A DNA stretch of 64,000 bases from an uncultured Brevundimonas sp. (GCF_937863155.1 NZ_CALMFB010000025.1:109965-173964); one strand, 5' to 3'; shown: positions 1-8,979, numbered from the stretch's first letter. A program made the numbers and translations. The notes: generated by a model from the sequence alone, not told the origin.

Positions 1-446
1 ACGCCGCGCGCCCGCGCCTGGGTCAGAAGATTGGGCCACAACTCGCTTTCCACAAACACCGCCAGCGACGGGCGCCAGTGATCCAGAAACCGGCCGACCA
101 CGCCCGGCGCATCGACCGGCGCATACTGGTGGATCACGCCGTCGGGCAGGCGCTCGGCCATCACGCCCGCCGCCGTCACCGTGCCGGTGGTGACCAGTAT
201 GGCCAGATCCGGGCGCGCCTTTCGGAACCGTTCGACCAGCGGCAGCAGGGACACCGCCTCGCCCACGCTGACGCCATGCAGCCAGACCAGGGCGCCGTCC
301 GGCCGTGCGGCCCCGGCATAGCCCAGCCGTTCGTCAACGCGATCATCGTCTTCCTTGCCGCGCCGTACGCGGGCGTCCAGCAGGCGCGGGGCCAGCGGCT
401 CGACCAGGCCGGTCAGCCAGCGGTAAAGGGCCAGCGCCAGGCTCAT
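1..446 (-). CDS. waaA: 3-deoxy-D-manno-octulosonic acid (Kdo) transferase, N-terminal part
   Basis: Only the first 148 codons lie in the window; the gene runs off the left edge. WaaA (KdtA) transfers Kdo from CMP-Kdo to lipid IV-A at the inner face of the cytoplasmic membrane, starting the LPS core. The visible part has an N-terminal hydrophobic segment (about residues 1-20), a basic RGKED stretch (29-33) and HGVSVGE (57-63), which matches the family's conserved HxVSVGE motif with its catalytic Glu. The ATG begins one base after the stop of the upstream acyltransferase gene, so the two are probably translated together. Identity is firm; the C-terminal nucleotide-binding domain is not seen. 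Confidence 0.93.
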   Translation of the reverse strand, partial: MSLALALYRWLTGLVEPLAPRLLDARVRRGKEDDDRVDERLGYAGAARPDGALVWLHGVSVGEAVSLLPLVERFRKARPDLAILVTTGTVTAAGVMAERLPDGVIHQYAPVDAPGVVGRFLDHWRPSLAVFVESELWPNLLTQARARG

Positions 447-447
447 C

Positions 448-1134
448 TCAGTCGCGCCCCGCCCCGACTAGGGCGTCGGCCCGCGCCTCGGCGGCGTTCA
501 GCCGTTCGGTCCAGTCGGCCAGGACGGCGGCCGTTTCGCCGCCCTCGGGCCAGGCGACCACATCCCAGACGATGGCGGCGCGGCCGAACGGCAGGGGCAG
601 TATGGCCCGGTCCCACGAGTTCAGCCGGATGGCCGGGCTGCACGACAGGCCCATCAGCACCACCGGCGCCCCCGACATCCGCGCCAGGGCGCCCAATCCC
701 TCGGCCATGACGCCGGCCGGGCCGCGCGGGCCGTCGGGGGTGATGGCCAGGCCGCCGACCTTCAGCTGGCGCAGGCCGTCGCGCAGGGCCTGCGAGCCGC
801 CCTTGGCCTGGGCCGCCTTGTCCTTGTTGGCCGACGATCCGCGCACGGCGGGAAAGCCGACCCGCGCCATGGCCTTGGCCAGGAATTCGCCGTCCGCCGA
901 CAGGGAGATCAGACCCTTGACCGGCTGGGCGCGGTCCAGCGGCCAGGCGCCGGGCGCCAGCGACAGACGCGAATGCCAGAAGACGCACAGCACCCCGCCG
1001 CCCTGGGCCCAGACCGCCTGGGCCGCCGCCTCGTTCTCGCGCGACCAGCGCATGGTGACGAAACACAGCTGCATCCATGACGCCAGAACCCAGGCCAGGC
1101 TGGCCTGGACCCAGGGAATCCGCAGCGGCCTCAC
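448..1134 (-). CDS. DUF374 lysophospholipid acyltransferase family protein
   Basis: A 228-residue protein of the DUF374 group of the PlsC/LPLAT acyltransferases, which are regularly found beside waaA and are presumed to act on lipid A or phospholipid precursors. An N-terminal membrane-associated segment (about residues 8-28) is followed by FWHSR (52-56), the DUF374 form of the catalytic His motif, and by a DGPRGP motif in the second half, typical of the family. The ATG overlaps the stop of the MsbA-type exporter by 4 bp (ATGA), and waaA follows one base after its stop, so all three are likely one operon. The substrate is inferred from family and context only. Confidence 0.85.
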   Translation of the reverse strand: MRPLRIPWVQASLAWVLASWMQLCFVTMRWSRENEAAAQAVWAQGGGVLCVFWHSRLSLAPGAWPLDRAQPVKGLISLSADGEFLAKAMARVGFPAVRGSSANKDKAAQAKGGSQALRDGLRQLKVGGLAITPDGPRGPAGVMAEGLGALARMSGAPVVLMGLSCSPAIRLNSWDRAILPLPFGRAAIVWDVVAWPEGGETAAVLADWTERLNAAEARADALVGAGRD

Positions 1135-2954
1135 GCCACGTCTCCCACCATCGGGCCGCCGTCCAGCGACTGCTGCCGCGCCAGCCGGGCGTAGAGACCG
1201 CCCAAGGCCAGCAGATCGGCGTGCGATCCTTCTTCGACCACCCGCCCGGCCTCGATCACATAGATGCGGTCGGCGCCCCGCACGGTCGACAGGCGGTGGG
1301 CGATCATCAGGGTGGCCCGCCCCTGCATCAGCCGCTCCAGCGCCGCCTGGACCAGGGCCTCGCTCTCGGTGTCCAGGGCGCTGGTCGCCTCGTCCAGCAG
1401 CAGGATGGGCGCATCCTTCAGAAAGGCGCGGGCGATGGCGATCCGTTGCCTCTGGCCGCCCGACAGCCGCAGGCCGCCTTCGCCGCCACGCGTCTGATAG
1501 CCGTCGGGCAGGGCGGTGATGAAGTCGTGCGCCGCCGCCGCCCGGGCCGCTTCCTCGATCTGACCTTGCGTCGCGCCGGGGCGGCCATAGGCGATGTTGG
1601 CGGCGATGGTGTCGTCGAACAGAAAGGGCTCCTGCGTCACCAGGGCGATATGGTCGCGCAGGTCGTGCAGCTTTAGCCCCCGCACGTCCCGGCCGTTGAT
1701 CGTCACCGCGCCCCCGGTCACGTCATAGAAGCGCGGCAGCAGGCTCAGGATCGTCGACTTGCCCCCGCCCGACGGGCCGACCAGGGCCACGGTCTCGCCC
1801 GGCCGTACGGTGATCGACACGTCGCGCAGGGTCGGGGCGCCGGTTCCATAGGCGAAGGACACGCCGTCCAGCCGCACCTCGGCCGGGCCGCGCGGCAGGG
1901 AGGCGGCGTCGGCCGCCTCGCGGATCTCGGGCTGGATGTCCAGGGCGTCGAACAGGCGCCGCGCGGCCGTCAGCCCCTCGGTCATCACCGTCTGAAGATT
2001 GGTCACCTGGCGCAGCGACTGGCCCGCCGCCATCAGCAGGCCGATGAAGGCGGCGAAGGCGCCCACCGTCATGGCGCCCTGCTGCGCCCGCCATCCGGCA
2101 TAGGCCATCACGGCCGCGACCACGATCATGGCCACCAGATTGCTGGTCGGGCCGGCGAAGGCGCGGGCGTCGGCGGACTTGATGACATGGCGCTGGCGCC
2201 GGCCCACCACCTCGCCCACGCGGGCCTCTTCGGCCGCTTCGCGGTTCTCGATCTTGATCAGCCGCACCCCGTCCAGATTCTCCATCAGGGCGGTGGACAG
2301 AACCTCGGTCTCCTTCATCGCCCCGGTCGTGGCCTTGCGCGTCCGGCGCGAGAAGCGGCGCAGCACCAGGCTGATCATCGGCGCGCCCAAGAGCACGATC
2401 AGCGTCAGCCGCCAGTCGATGAAGGCCATGGCCCCCATCACGGCGACCAGGGTCAGGCCGTGCTGGGTGTAGTTGACCACGCCGTTGGTGAAGGCCTCGC
2501 GCACCAGATTGGCGTCGAACAGCACGCTGGAGACGAAGGCGCCCGAATGCTGGCTGCGCAGGCGGGCCAGATCGGCGCGGATCATGGCCCCGAACAGTCG
2601 GATCTGGATGTCGCCGACGATGCCGTGACCCAGCCGGTTGACCAGGGCCGCCTGGCCCAGGGCCGCCGCCGTCCACACCAGGGCCACGCCGATGATCAGG
2701 GCGGGGATGTAATGCAGCGCCCGCCCGGCCGGAACCTGGACCAGGCCCCACACCTTGACCGGCGCGCCCTGGAACAGGCCGTCGATGGCCGGCTCCAGCA
2801 GTTGCAGCACGGTGGCCGACATGATGCCGGCCACGCCGGCGCAGGCCATGGCCGCGGCCAGGGCGCCGACATGATGCGAAAGATAGTCGCGCCAGATGCG
2901 CGCCATCAGCGGGCGCAGGGGCTGGGGTTCGGACGGGACGGTCGTCTCGGTCAT
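1131..2954 (-). CDS. msbA: MsbA-type ABC transporter (lipid A flippase candidate), fused permease-ATPase
   Basis: A 607-residue half-transporter with an N-terminal six-helix membrane domain and a C-terminal ATPase domain. The ATPase carries Walker A GPSGGGKST, signature LSGGQRQ, Walker B ILLLDEATSALD and the switch His in IAHRLST. This is the MsbA/lipid exporter subfamily; its place beside a DUF374 acyltransferase and waaA supports flipping of lipid A-core across the inner membrane. I chose the ATG at 2954, which has a GAGG Shine-Dalgarno a few bases upstream, over a TTG 30 bp further out (2984). The lipid substrate is inferred; multidrug export is the usual alternative for this family. Confidence 0.85.
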   Translation of the reverse strand: MTETTVPSEPQPLRPLMARIWRDYLSHHVGALAAAMACAGVAGIMSATVLQLLEPAIDGLFQGAPVKVWGLVQVPAGRALHYIPALIIGVALVWTAAALGQAALVNRLGHGIVGDIQIRLFGAMIRADLARLRSQHSGAFVSSVLFDANLVREAFTNGVVNYTQHGLTLVAVMGAMAFIDWRLTLIVLLGAPMISLVLRRFSRRTRKATTGAMKETEVLSTALMENLDGVRLIKIENREAAEEARVGEVVGRRQRHVIKSADARAFAGPTSNLVAMIVVAAVMAYAGWRAQQGAMTVGAFAAFIGLLMAAGQSLRQVTNLQTVMTEGLTAARRLFDALDIQPEIREAADAASLPRGPAEVRLDGVSFAYGTGAPTLRDVSITVRPGETVALVGPSGGGKSTILSLLPRFYDVTGGAVTINGRDVRGLKLHDLRDHIALVTQEPFLFDDTIAANIAYGRPGATQGQIEEAARAAAAHDFITALPDGYQTRGGEGGLRLSGGQRQRIAIARAFLKDAPILLLDEATSALDTESEALVQAALERLMQGRATLMIAHRLSTVRGADRIYVIEAGRVVEEGSHADLLALGGLYARLARQQSLDGGPMVGDVA

Positions 2955-3034
2955 CGGCCCTCGGTCGGACGGCTGGGCGGTCAAGTCAAGCCGGGCGGAT
3001 GACGCCCGGCGCGCAAGGCCCTAAAGAGCAGGCC

Positions 3035-3700
3035 ATGACCGGCGCGGACCTGAGCACGCGATGGGGCCGATTCAAGGCCCATTGGCGCTATTTCTGGGGG
3101 GATCACGCCTTCCTGCGCACGGCGTTTTCCAACGCCCACTGGCTGGGGCCGGACCTGGTGCGCACCAACCAGCCGTCGCCGGGACAGCTGGCCTATTGGA
3201 AACGGCGTGGCGTGCGCACCGTGGTCAATCTGCGCGGGGCGCGGAACGAACCCTATTACTGGCTGGAGGCCGACGCCTGTCGCCGCCTGGGCCTGACGCT
3301 GATCGACGCGCCGCTGGATTCGCGTGACGCGCCTGGCGCTGACAGGGTGCGCCGGGCGCGCGACCTGTTCCGCACGATCGACTATCCCGCCCTGATCCAC
3401 TGCAAGTCCGGGGCGGACCGGGCCGGACTGATGGCGGTGATGTACCGGCATTTCCATCTGGGCCAGCCGGTGTCGGTCGCCATGGCCGAACTGGGCAAGC
3501 GCACCCTGCATCATCGCGAAGGCCAGACCGGGGTGCTGGATTATGTGCTGGAACGCTATGTCGCCGAGGGCGAACCTGAGGGCCTGGACCTGCTGCAATG
3601 GGTCGAGCGGCCGGACTATGACCCCAAGGCCATCCGCGCCGACTTCAAGGCGTCGTGGTGGGGAACCCTGCTGACCGAACGGCTGCTGCGGCGCGAATAG
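3035..3700 (+). CDS. Tyrosine/dual-specificity phosphatase-like protein
   Basis: A 221-residue protein with the Cys-phosphatase loop HCKSGADRAG (residues 122-131), which fits HCx5R with Cys123 as nucleophile and Arg129 binding phosphate. Upstream, VRTVVNLRG (60-68) is typical of the fold's second strand. It is soluble, with no signal peptide. It lies divergently next to the MsbA-type gene and against the reading direction of the surrounding envelope genes. Related proteins in alphaproteobacteria also sit in envelope loci, but the substrate (protein, lipid or sugar phosphate) cannot be told from sequence. An in-frame ATG at 2999 is an alternative start; 3035 places the protein just before the conserved region. 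Confidence 0.8.
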   Translation: MTGADLSTRWGRFKAHWRYFWGDHAFLRTAFSNAHWLGPDLVRTNQPSPGQLAYWKRRGVRTVVNLRGARNEPYYWLEADACRRLGLTLIDAPLDSRDAPGADRVRRARDLFRTIDYPALIHCKSGADRAGLMAVMYRHFHLGQPVSVAMAELGKRTLHHREGQTGVLDYVLERYVAEGEPEGLDLLQWVERPDYDPKAIRADFKASWWGTLLTERLLRRE

Positions 3701-3709
3701 GCGGCGGTT

Positions 3710-3928
3710 TCAGCCCCAGGGGCCGCGACGATCCCGGGGGGCGGCCTGATCGGCCTCACGCGCCAGTTCGGCGTCGCGGCGGGCCTTGCGGTCGGCCTCC
3801 CACTGTTTGAACCAACGGGCGTAGCCGCGCTCGCCCCGCAGGACGAAGAGCCACAGCACCAGCAGGCTCAGCAGGCTGACCAGGCCGAAGATCTGCTGGG
3901 CGTCGAAGGTCTGGCCGAACAGGGTCAT
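3710..3928 (-). CDS. Small single-span membrane protein, function unknown
   Basis: A 72-residue protein I do not recognise. It has one strong membrane segment (about residues 12-30, rich in Leu/Val) followed by a highly charged C-terminal half rich in Arg, Asp, Glu and Ala (e.g. EADRKARRDAELAREAD) that may form a cytoplasmic helix. Its ATG overlaps the stop of the gene at 3925-4164 by 4 bp, which argues that both are real and co-translated. It ends 9 bp from the convergent phosphatase gene. No catalytic motif is visible. Confidence 0.6.
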   Translation of the reverse strand: MTLFGQTFDAQQIFGLVSLLSLLVLWLFVLRGERGYARWFKQWEADRKARRDAELAREADQAAPRDRRGPWG

Positions 3929-4164
3929 GGGCGCGGCTCCTGACCGTGGGAATCCGGGCGCGACGGGGCGCCGGCGAAGGGGTCCGGCGCGACGGCATTG
4001 TCGATGTCAGCCGGCGCGGCGTCGACGGGGGTGATCGGGTCGTTCCAGGCCGTGTCCTGCTCCAGCCGCTGTTGATAGGGGCGGGCGGGCCTGCGGCGCG
4101 TGGCCCAGACCACAATGCCCACCGCCAGCGCCAGAAGGGCCAGGACGATCAGAAAGCTGGTCAT
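3925..4164 (-). CDS. Small membrane-anchored protein, function unknown
   Basis: A 79-residue protein with an N-terminal hydrophobic helix (about residues 3-21) ending at the basic stop-transfer ATRRRPARP, then a Pro/Asp/Ala-rich tail likely to be disordered. The layout suggests an N-terminal membrane anchor. It overlaps the next small gene by 4 bp and lies 60 bp downstream of the DUF4170 gene, so it is probably part of the pmbA-cysQ-DUF4170 transcript. I do not recognise a family. Confidence 0.6.
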   Translation of the reverse strand: MTSFLIVLALLALAVGIVVWATRRRPARPYQQRLEQDTAWNDPITPVDAAPADIDNAVAPDPFAGAPSRPDSHGQEPRP

Positions 4165-4224
4165 GGTCGATCTCCGTCTTCAAGCCTGGCGCTTCAGCGC
4201 GCAGGCGGTGGCCGGGGTTCCGCC

Positions 4225-4467
4225 TCAGTCGTCGGCGCGCGGGTCGATCAGCTTGTGCGCATGCAGGATGAAATAGCGCATGTGGGCGTTGTCCACCGTG
4301 GCCTGGGCGCGGGCCTTCCAGGCCTTCTTGGCCTCGTCATAGCTGCCGAAGGCGCCGACGAATTCGACCTGGGACAGGTCGCGGAACACCGGGGCGTCCA
4401 GGTGACGCAACTCGCCGCCGATGACGAGGTGCAGCAGTTGCGGGGTGTCGGCTTGGGTCGAAGGCAT
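4225..4467 (-). CDS. DUF4170 family protein
   Basis: An 80-residue soluble protein of the DUF4170 family, restricted largely to alphaproteobacteria and commonly found beside the cysQ-like phosphatase and Kdo/lipid A genes, as here. The central region EFVGAFGSYDEAKKAWKARA and the tail MRYFILHAHKLIDP are the recognisable parts. No enzymatic motif is present and the role is unknown; the small size and repeated genomic association suggest an accessory factor. It follows cysQ by 33 bp on the same strand. Confidence 0.85.
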   Translation of the reverse strand: MPSTQADTPQLLHLVIGGELRHLDAPVFRDLSQVEFVGAFGSYDEAKKAWKARAQATVDNAHMRYFILHAHKLIDPRADD

Positions 4468-4500
4468 GACGGCTCCTGGGGAGGAAGGATAACGGGCAGG

Positions 4501-5307
4501 TTATGGCGCCAGCGGGATAGTCGCACATCGCGCCACGATCAACGGGTGCAAAGCCGGCGCGGCGCAGACCAGGCTGGCCTGGCGCGGATCGGGGCGGTTG
4601 AAACGCCAGGCCTCGCCATGGTGATCGGTCACCCGTGCGCCCGCTTCGGCGGCGATCAGGGCCCCAGCGGCCACGTCCCAGTCCCATTTTGGCGTCAGCG
4701 CCACGGCGGCGTCGAACGCCCCGGCGGCGACCAGCGCCATGCGATAGGCGATGGCGTTTCGCTTTTCGAACCGCATCGGAGGCCACGGCTCGGGCCACAG
4801 GGGGCCTTCCATCAGCCGCGCGTCGGCCAGCATGGCCGCGTCATCCAGCGTCTCGACGTCCGAGGCGTGCAGGGTCCGGCCGTTCATTCGCGCGCCATCG
4901 CCCAGCACGGCCTCATAGGTCTCGTTCAACGCCGGGGCGTGGATGACGGCGGCGACGGGGCGGCCATCCTCGATCACGGCGATGGGCACACACCACCAGG
5001 GCCGGTTCTTCATATAGGCCACGGTGCCGTCGATCGGATCGACCACGAAGATGCGGCGCCGATCCAGCCGCTCGGGCGAATCCGCCGTCTCTTCCGACAG
5101 CCAGCCATAGTCGGGCCGGACGGACAGCAGGGTGTCGCGCAACAGGCGGTCCACGGCCATGTCGGCGCTGGTGACCGGCGACCCGCCCGATTTGGACCAG
5201 ACCTTCAGCCCCGCCTCGCGTTCGCTTAAGGCCAGGTCGCCCGCCGCCTGGGCCGCCTGACGGATCAGGGCCAGATCCTCGCGCCAATCGGGGTCTGCGC
5301 CGGTCAT
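4501..5307 (-). CDS. cysQ: 3'(2'),5'-bisphosphate nucleotidase CysQ / inositol monophosphatase family
   Basis: A 268-residue member of the Mg-dependent inositol monophosphatase superfamily. CysQ removes the 3'-phosphate from PAP or PAPS left by sulfate assimilation and sulfotransfer. Metal-binding motifs are visible: SEE (71-73), DPIDGT (90-95) and the late WDWDVAAG motif (near residue 210). The ATG overlaps the pmbA stop by 4 bp. Context with DUF4170 and the LPS genes fits the alphaproteobacterial cysQ branch, but inositol-phosphate or fructose-bisphosphate activity cannot be excluded from these shared motifs. Confidence 0.85.
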   Translation of the reverse strand: MTGADPDWREDLALIRQAAQAAGDLALSEREAGLKVWSKSGGSPVTSADMAVDRLLRDTLLSVRPDYGWLSEETADSPERLDRRRIFVVDPIDGTVAYMKNRPWWCVPIAVIEDGRPVAAVIHAPALNETYEAVLGDGARMNGRTLHASDVETLDDAAMLADARLMEGPLWPEPWPPMRFEKRNAIAYRMALVAAGAFDAAVALTPKWDWDVAAGALIAAEAGARVTDHHGEAWRFNRPDPRQASLVCAAPALHPLIVARCATIPLAP

Positions 5308-6665
5308 TTGCCCGCGATCGCCACCGCGTCGAACAGCAGCGACGGACTGTTGAAGGCGCCGCGGAACTGCAGGTCCGATCCGCGTTGCAGGCGCGCGTAA
5401 AGGTCGGTCAGCTTGCCCGCCACGGTGACCTCGCTGACCGGATAGGCGATGGCGCCGTTCTCGAACCAGAAGCCCGACACCCCCGCCGACCAGTCGCCGG
5501 TGTTGGGGTTCAGCGACGGCCCGAACATGGATGCGACCAGCAGGCCCGTCCCCGCCTGGGCGATCAGGCCGTCCAGGTCCGCATCGCCGGGCGCCAGGTG
5601 CAGATTGTGCGTCGAAACCCCGGGCGGCCCCGCCAGCCCGCGCGAGGCGTGGCCGGTCGATTCCAGGCCCAACTGCGCCGCCGCCGAACTGTTCAGCAGC
5701 CAGGTGGTCAGGACGCCGTCCTGAACCAGCGCCCGGCGTGTGACCGCCACGCCCTCGTCATCGAAGGGGGTCGAGCCCAGGCCGCGCGGGCGGAACGGAT
5801 CATCGATCAGATCGATGCCTTGGGGCAGCAGCCGCTGGTCCAGACTGTCCTTCAGGAAGGACACGCCGCGCGCCACCGCCGGCCCGGCGATGGCCTGGAT
5901 CAGGGGCGACAGCACCTGGGTCGCGATGCGGTTTTCGAAGATCACCGGCGCGGTGGTCGAGGCGATCTTGCGCGGGCCGGTGCGGGCCACCGCGCGCTTG
6001 CCCGCCTCGGCGCCAATGCTTTCGGCGTCGGGCAGATCCGACAGATGGCGGGTCGTGCGGCTTTCGCCGCCGCGTTCCATGGCGCCGTCCTTTTCGGCGA
6101 TGACGCCGACGCCCAGGGAATGACCGCTGCCGCGATAGGCGCCTTCGAATCCATGGCTGGTGACCAGGCGCCATTCGCTTTCGGACCAGCCGGCGTGGCC
6201 GCCCTCGGATTTTGAAACGCCCGGCACGGCCAGAGCCGCAGCCTCGGCCTGGGCCGCCGCCTGTTCCAGCGCCTGGGCCGTGCGGGGCGTGGCGTCGTAC
6301 AGGTCCAGGTCGGCCAGGGGGCCTTGCGCCAGCCGGTCCTGGGGCGCCAGGCCGGCATAGGGGTCTTCGGGCGCCAGCCGGGCCATGGCCACGGCCCGTT
6401 CGACCAGGCGTCCCTGCGTCTGGGGCGACAGGTCAGAGGCCGACACGGTCGCCTGGCGCCGCCCGATGAAGACCCGCAGGCCCAGGTCGCGGCTTTCCTC
6501 GCGCTCGACATCCTCCAGGGCGCCGTTGCGCACCCCGACGGACAGGGCGCTGCGATGGGCGCTGACGGCCTCGGCCGCGTCGGCCCCGCCCTTCATGGCG
6601 GCGGCGACCAGATCATGCAGGATTTCGGCTGAGCTATCGGGGGAGCTTTGGGGGGAGGCGGCCAT
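5304..6665 (-). CDS. pmbA: Metalloprotease-like TldE/PmbA
   Basis: A 453-residue member of the TldD/PmbA (U62) family, the TldE-type subunit that pairs with TldD to cleave unfolded or modified peptides; in E. coli the pair matures microcin B17 and degrades CcdA. Recognisable regions are the N-terminal GADAAEA segment, VFIGRRQATVSASDLS in the first third, the central FENRIATQVLSPLIQAI block, and the C-terminal GVSGFWFENGAIAYPVSEVT region. The HExxxH zinc motif of TldD is absent, as expected for PmbA. The cognate tldD is not in this window. It heads a run into cysQ with a 4-bp overlap. Confidence 0.9.
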   Translation of the reverse strand: MAASPQSSPDSSAEILHDLVAAAMKGGADAAEAVSAHRSALSVGVRNGALEDVEREESRDLGLRVFIGRRQATVSASDLSPQTQGRLVERAVAMARLAPEDPYAGLAPQDRLAQGPLADLDLYDATPRTAQALEQAAAQAEAAALAVPGVSKSEGGHAGWSESEWRLVTSHGFEGAYRGSGHSLGVGVIAEKDGAMERGGESRTTRHLSDLPDAESIGAEAGKRAVARTGPRKIASTTAPVIFENRIATQVLSPLIQAIAGPAVARGVSFLKDSLDQRLLPQGIDLIDDPFRPRGLGSTPFDDEGVAVTRRALVQDGVLTTWLLNSSAAAQLGLESTGHASRGLAGPPGVSTHNLHLAPGDADLDGLIAQAGTGLLVASMFGPSLNPNTGDWSAGVSGFWFENGAIAYPVSEVTVAGKLTDLYARLQRGSDLQFRGAFNSPSLLFDAVAIAGK

Positions 6666-6704
6666 GCCCCGATATGGCGGACCGTCCGCCCCGCCGCAAC
6701 GGCC

Positions 6705-7100
6705 TTACAGGAAGGCCAGCACGATCAGGCCGCCCGCCGAGACGATCAGCGCCAGATAGGTCAGAACCATCCCCAGCACCCGGCCCAGCGACGGGCCGCG
6801 CTGGAACAGCAGGCCCAGGGCGTGCACCACCCGGCCGACGAACAGGGTGGCGCCGATGGCGTGAACGGCGATCTCGGGCGCGCCCAGCAGGGCCAGCAGG
6901 ATCAGGGCGGCGATGCCGACGGGGGCATATTCGCTGGCGTTGCCGAAGGCGCGGCTGGCGGCGGCCAGATCGTCATGCCCGCCGTCGCCGAACGACACCA
7001 GCCGCCGCCGCCGTCGCGACACCACCATGGTCGACAGCACCACCATCAGAAGGATCAGCAGCCCGGCCCACAGGCCCGCCGCATGCAAGGCGTCGGTCAT
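6705..7100 (-). CDS. MAPEG family membrane protein
   Basis: A 131-residue protein with three or four membrane helices (around residues 7-25, 60-75, 78-95 and 107-130), of the MAPEG family (membrane-associated proteins in eicosanoid and glutathione metabolism). The segment FGNASEYAPVGIAALILLALLG closely follows the family's conserved R-x-x-x-N-x-x-E-Y-x-P pattern, here RAFGNASEYAP. Bacterial members are thought to be glutathione-dependent detoxification enzymes. Its start codon overlaps the stop of the M14 peptidase gene by one base (TGATG), so it is probably translated from the same transcript. Confidence 0.85.
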   Translation of the reverse strand: MTDALHAAGLWAGLLILLMVVLSTMVVSRRRRRLVSFGDGGHDDLAAASRAFGNASEYAPVGIAALILLALLGAPEIAVHAIGATLFVGRVVHALGLLFQRGPSLGRVLGMVLTYLALIVSAGGLIVLAFL

Positions 7101-8926
7101 CAGCGCACCTCCCGCGCGATCGGATACAGACGGAAGCGGTCGTCATAGAAGGGCGTCCGCTCATAGAACCATGCCAGGCGCGCATCGCCATCGGCGGCGA
7201 AGGCGGCGTCGGCGGCCAGTTTCGCCTCGAACGCGGCCTTCAGCGCCGGATCGGCCGCCAGCATCCGCTCGGCCAGGGGCGCGATGGCGTAGGCCTCGAT
7301 ATACTCCACCCGGCCCAGAACCTCGGGGAACAGGCCCCAGGCGAACAGGCTTTCGGCCGATTGCGGCTCCAGCAACAGCACCGCGATGTCGCCCAGATCC
7401 TGATCGGTCGGCACGCGCACCGAGCCGGGCGGGAAGGTCCAGTCGCGGTCTTCGGGCGTCACCTGGGTGACGCGGATCGGCACATGGCCTTCGCTGGCGC
7501 GGGGCGACACCTGGGGATCGACCAGCCGCAGCATCTGCACCGTGACGGTGCGCGGCTGGTCCAGCACCTCCATCTCGATCCCATGGGCGCGCAGGCGCTC
7601 GATCACGTCGGGGCGGTGGGCGGGCACCCAATAAGCCTCGGGCCGCGCCAGGGTCAGCGTCGGGCGCGAGCCGTAGAAGGGCAGGCTCCAGACCTCGGGG
7701 TCCGCCTGGCCCAGCCAGCGGATCTCCTCGCGGCCCGAGGCCGGGCTGAAATAGGTCTCGTAGCGGATGCCCTTGAAGGCGCGGGTATAGGCGGGCGTCG
7801 GGTCCGCTTCGAAATTGGTCGGGATCTCGGCCGGGCGCAGGGCGCGGTCGGCGTCGACAGCCGCGCGCAGGTCGCCGCCCCGATCCGCCAGCAGACGCAT
7901 CGCCGCTTCCAGGAAGACATAGGTTCCCAGCACCCGCTGTTCGTGCGGCTTCAGACTGTGGTTTTCGATCAGGATCGTCGGCACATGGGCGGCCGAGCCC
8001 CAGCCGTTCGAGAACCGTTCCCCCAGGCCGCCGTCCGACAGCCCCTTCTTCGGATCGGCGTCATCGACGCCGAACACCAGTTCGCCGGGGATATGGCCTT
8101 GCGCCTCCAGCGCCGCATAGACGCCGGGCTTGAAGGCGTCGTCCAGCCAGCGGGCGGTGGCGGGGCTGCGGCTCCAGACGCCGTTCTCGCCATTGTAGCC
8201 GAAGGTGACGTCATACTGATAATCCATGCCGTCGGTGACGTGGATGTCCACATACAGGTCGGGCCGGTATTTCAGGATCAGGCCACGCACGGCGCGCATC
8301 TCGGCCTGGTCCATCTTCATATAGTCGCGGTTCAGGTTCTGGTTGGTGGCGGTGTTGCGCCAGCCCTGGGTGCGCGGCCCGCGCTGGTTCGGGCGCGAAT
8401 AGGGGCCGGACCGCTCATGCCCGTCCACCGACAGGATGGGGATCAGGATCAGGTTGACCCGGTCCAGCAACTCGGACTTTCCATAGAAGGCGATGTCGCG
8501 CAGCAGCATCATGCCCGCGTCCTTGCCGTCGATCTCGCCAGGATGGATGCCCGCCTGGGCCAGCAGAATCGGCTTGGCCGGATCGAAGGCCGCGCCGTCC
8601 TTGGATGCGATGACGGCATAGATGGGCCGGCCCTCGGGCGAGACGCCGAACTGTTCTATGCGGATCAGGTCCGACGCCGCGTCCAGCCGGTCGAACCAGG
8701 CGCGGGTGTCGGCATAGTCGGGCGAGAAGTCATGCTCGGGGTCACGCTCGAAATCCGTGGCCCAGCGGTCGCCCGCATCTCGCAGCAGGACGCGGCTGGC
8801 GCCGTCCCATTCCGGCGGCGGCGGCAGGAAGGGCTGGTCCCAGGCGGGGGTGTTGGGGACGGACTGGCTCATGGCGGCGCTCGGTACAATCAGCAACAGG
8901 GCGGCCAGGGCGGCGAGACGCTTCAT
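7100..8926 (-). CDS. Secreted M14-family zinc carboxypeptidase
   Basis: A 608-residue protein with a signal peptide (cleavage probable after AMSQS, residues 17-21) and an M14 carboxypeptidase domain in its first half. The family zinc motif HxxE is in QAGIHPGEIDGKD (about residue 115), and the third ligand His is in DIHVTDG. The C-terminal 250 residues have no motif I can name. It probably trims peptides in the periplasm or outside the cell. The start at 8926 is chosen because it gives the signal peptide and has GAGG 11 bases upstream; a longer reading to 9400 would run through the end of ubiD without homology. Confidence 0.87.
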   Translation of the reverse strand: MKRLAALAALLLIVPSAAMSQSVPNTPAWDQPFLPPPPEWDGASRVLLRDAGDRWATDFERDPEHDFSPDYADTRAWFDRLDAASDLIRIEQFGVSPEGRPIYAVIASKDGAAFDPAKPILLAQAGIHPGEIDGKDAGMMLLRDIAFYGKSELLDRVNLILIPILSVDGHERSGPYSRPNQRGPRTQGWRNTATNQNLNRDYMKMDQAEMRAVRGLILKYRPDLYVDIHVTDGMDYQYDVTFGYNGENGVWSRSPATARWLDDAFKPGVYAALEAQGHIPGELVFGVDDADPKKGLSDGGLGERFSNGWGSAAHVPTILIENHSLKPHEQRVLGTYVFLEAAMRLLADRGGDLRAAVDADRALRPAEIPTNFEADPTPAYTRAFKGIRYETYFSPASGREEIRWLGQADPEVWSLPFYGSRPTLTLARPEAYWVPAHRPDVIERLRAHGIEMEVLDQPRTVTVQMLRLVDPQVSPRASEGHVPIRVTQVTPEDRDWTFPPGSVRVPTDQDLGDIAVLLLEPQSAESLFAWGLFPEVLGRVEYIEAYAIAPLAERMLAADPALKAAFEAKLAADAAFAADGDARLAWFYERTPFYDDRFRLYPIAREVR

Positions 8927-8979
8927 GACGATCGGGCCTCGGACTGGCGACGAAAACGCGACCTTAGCCCGCTTCGCCG

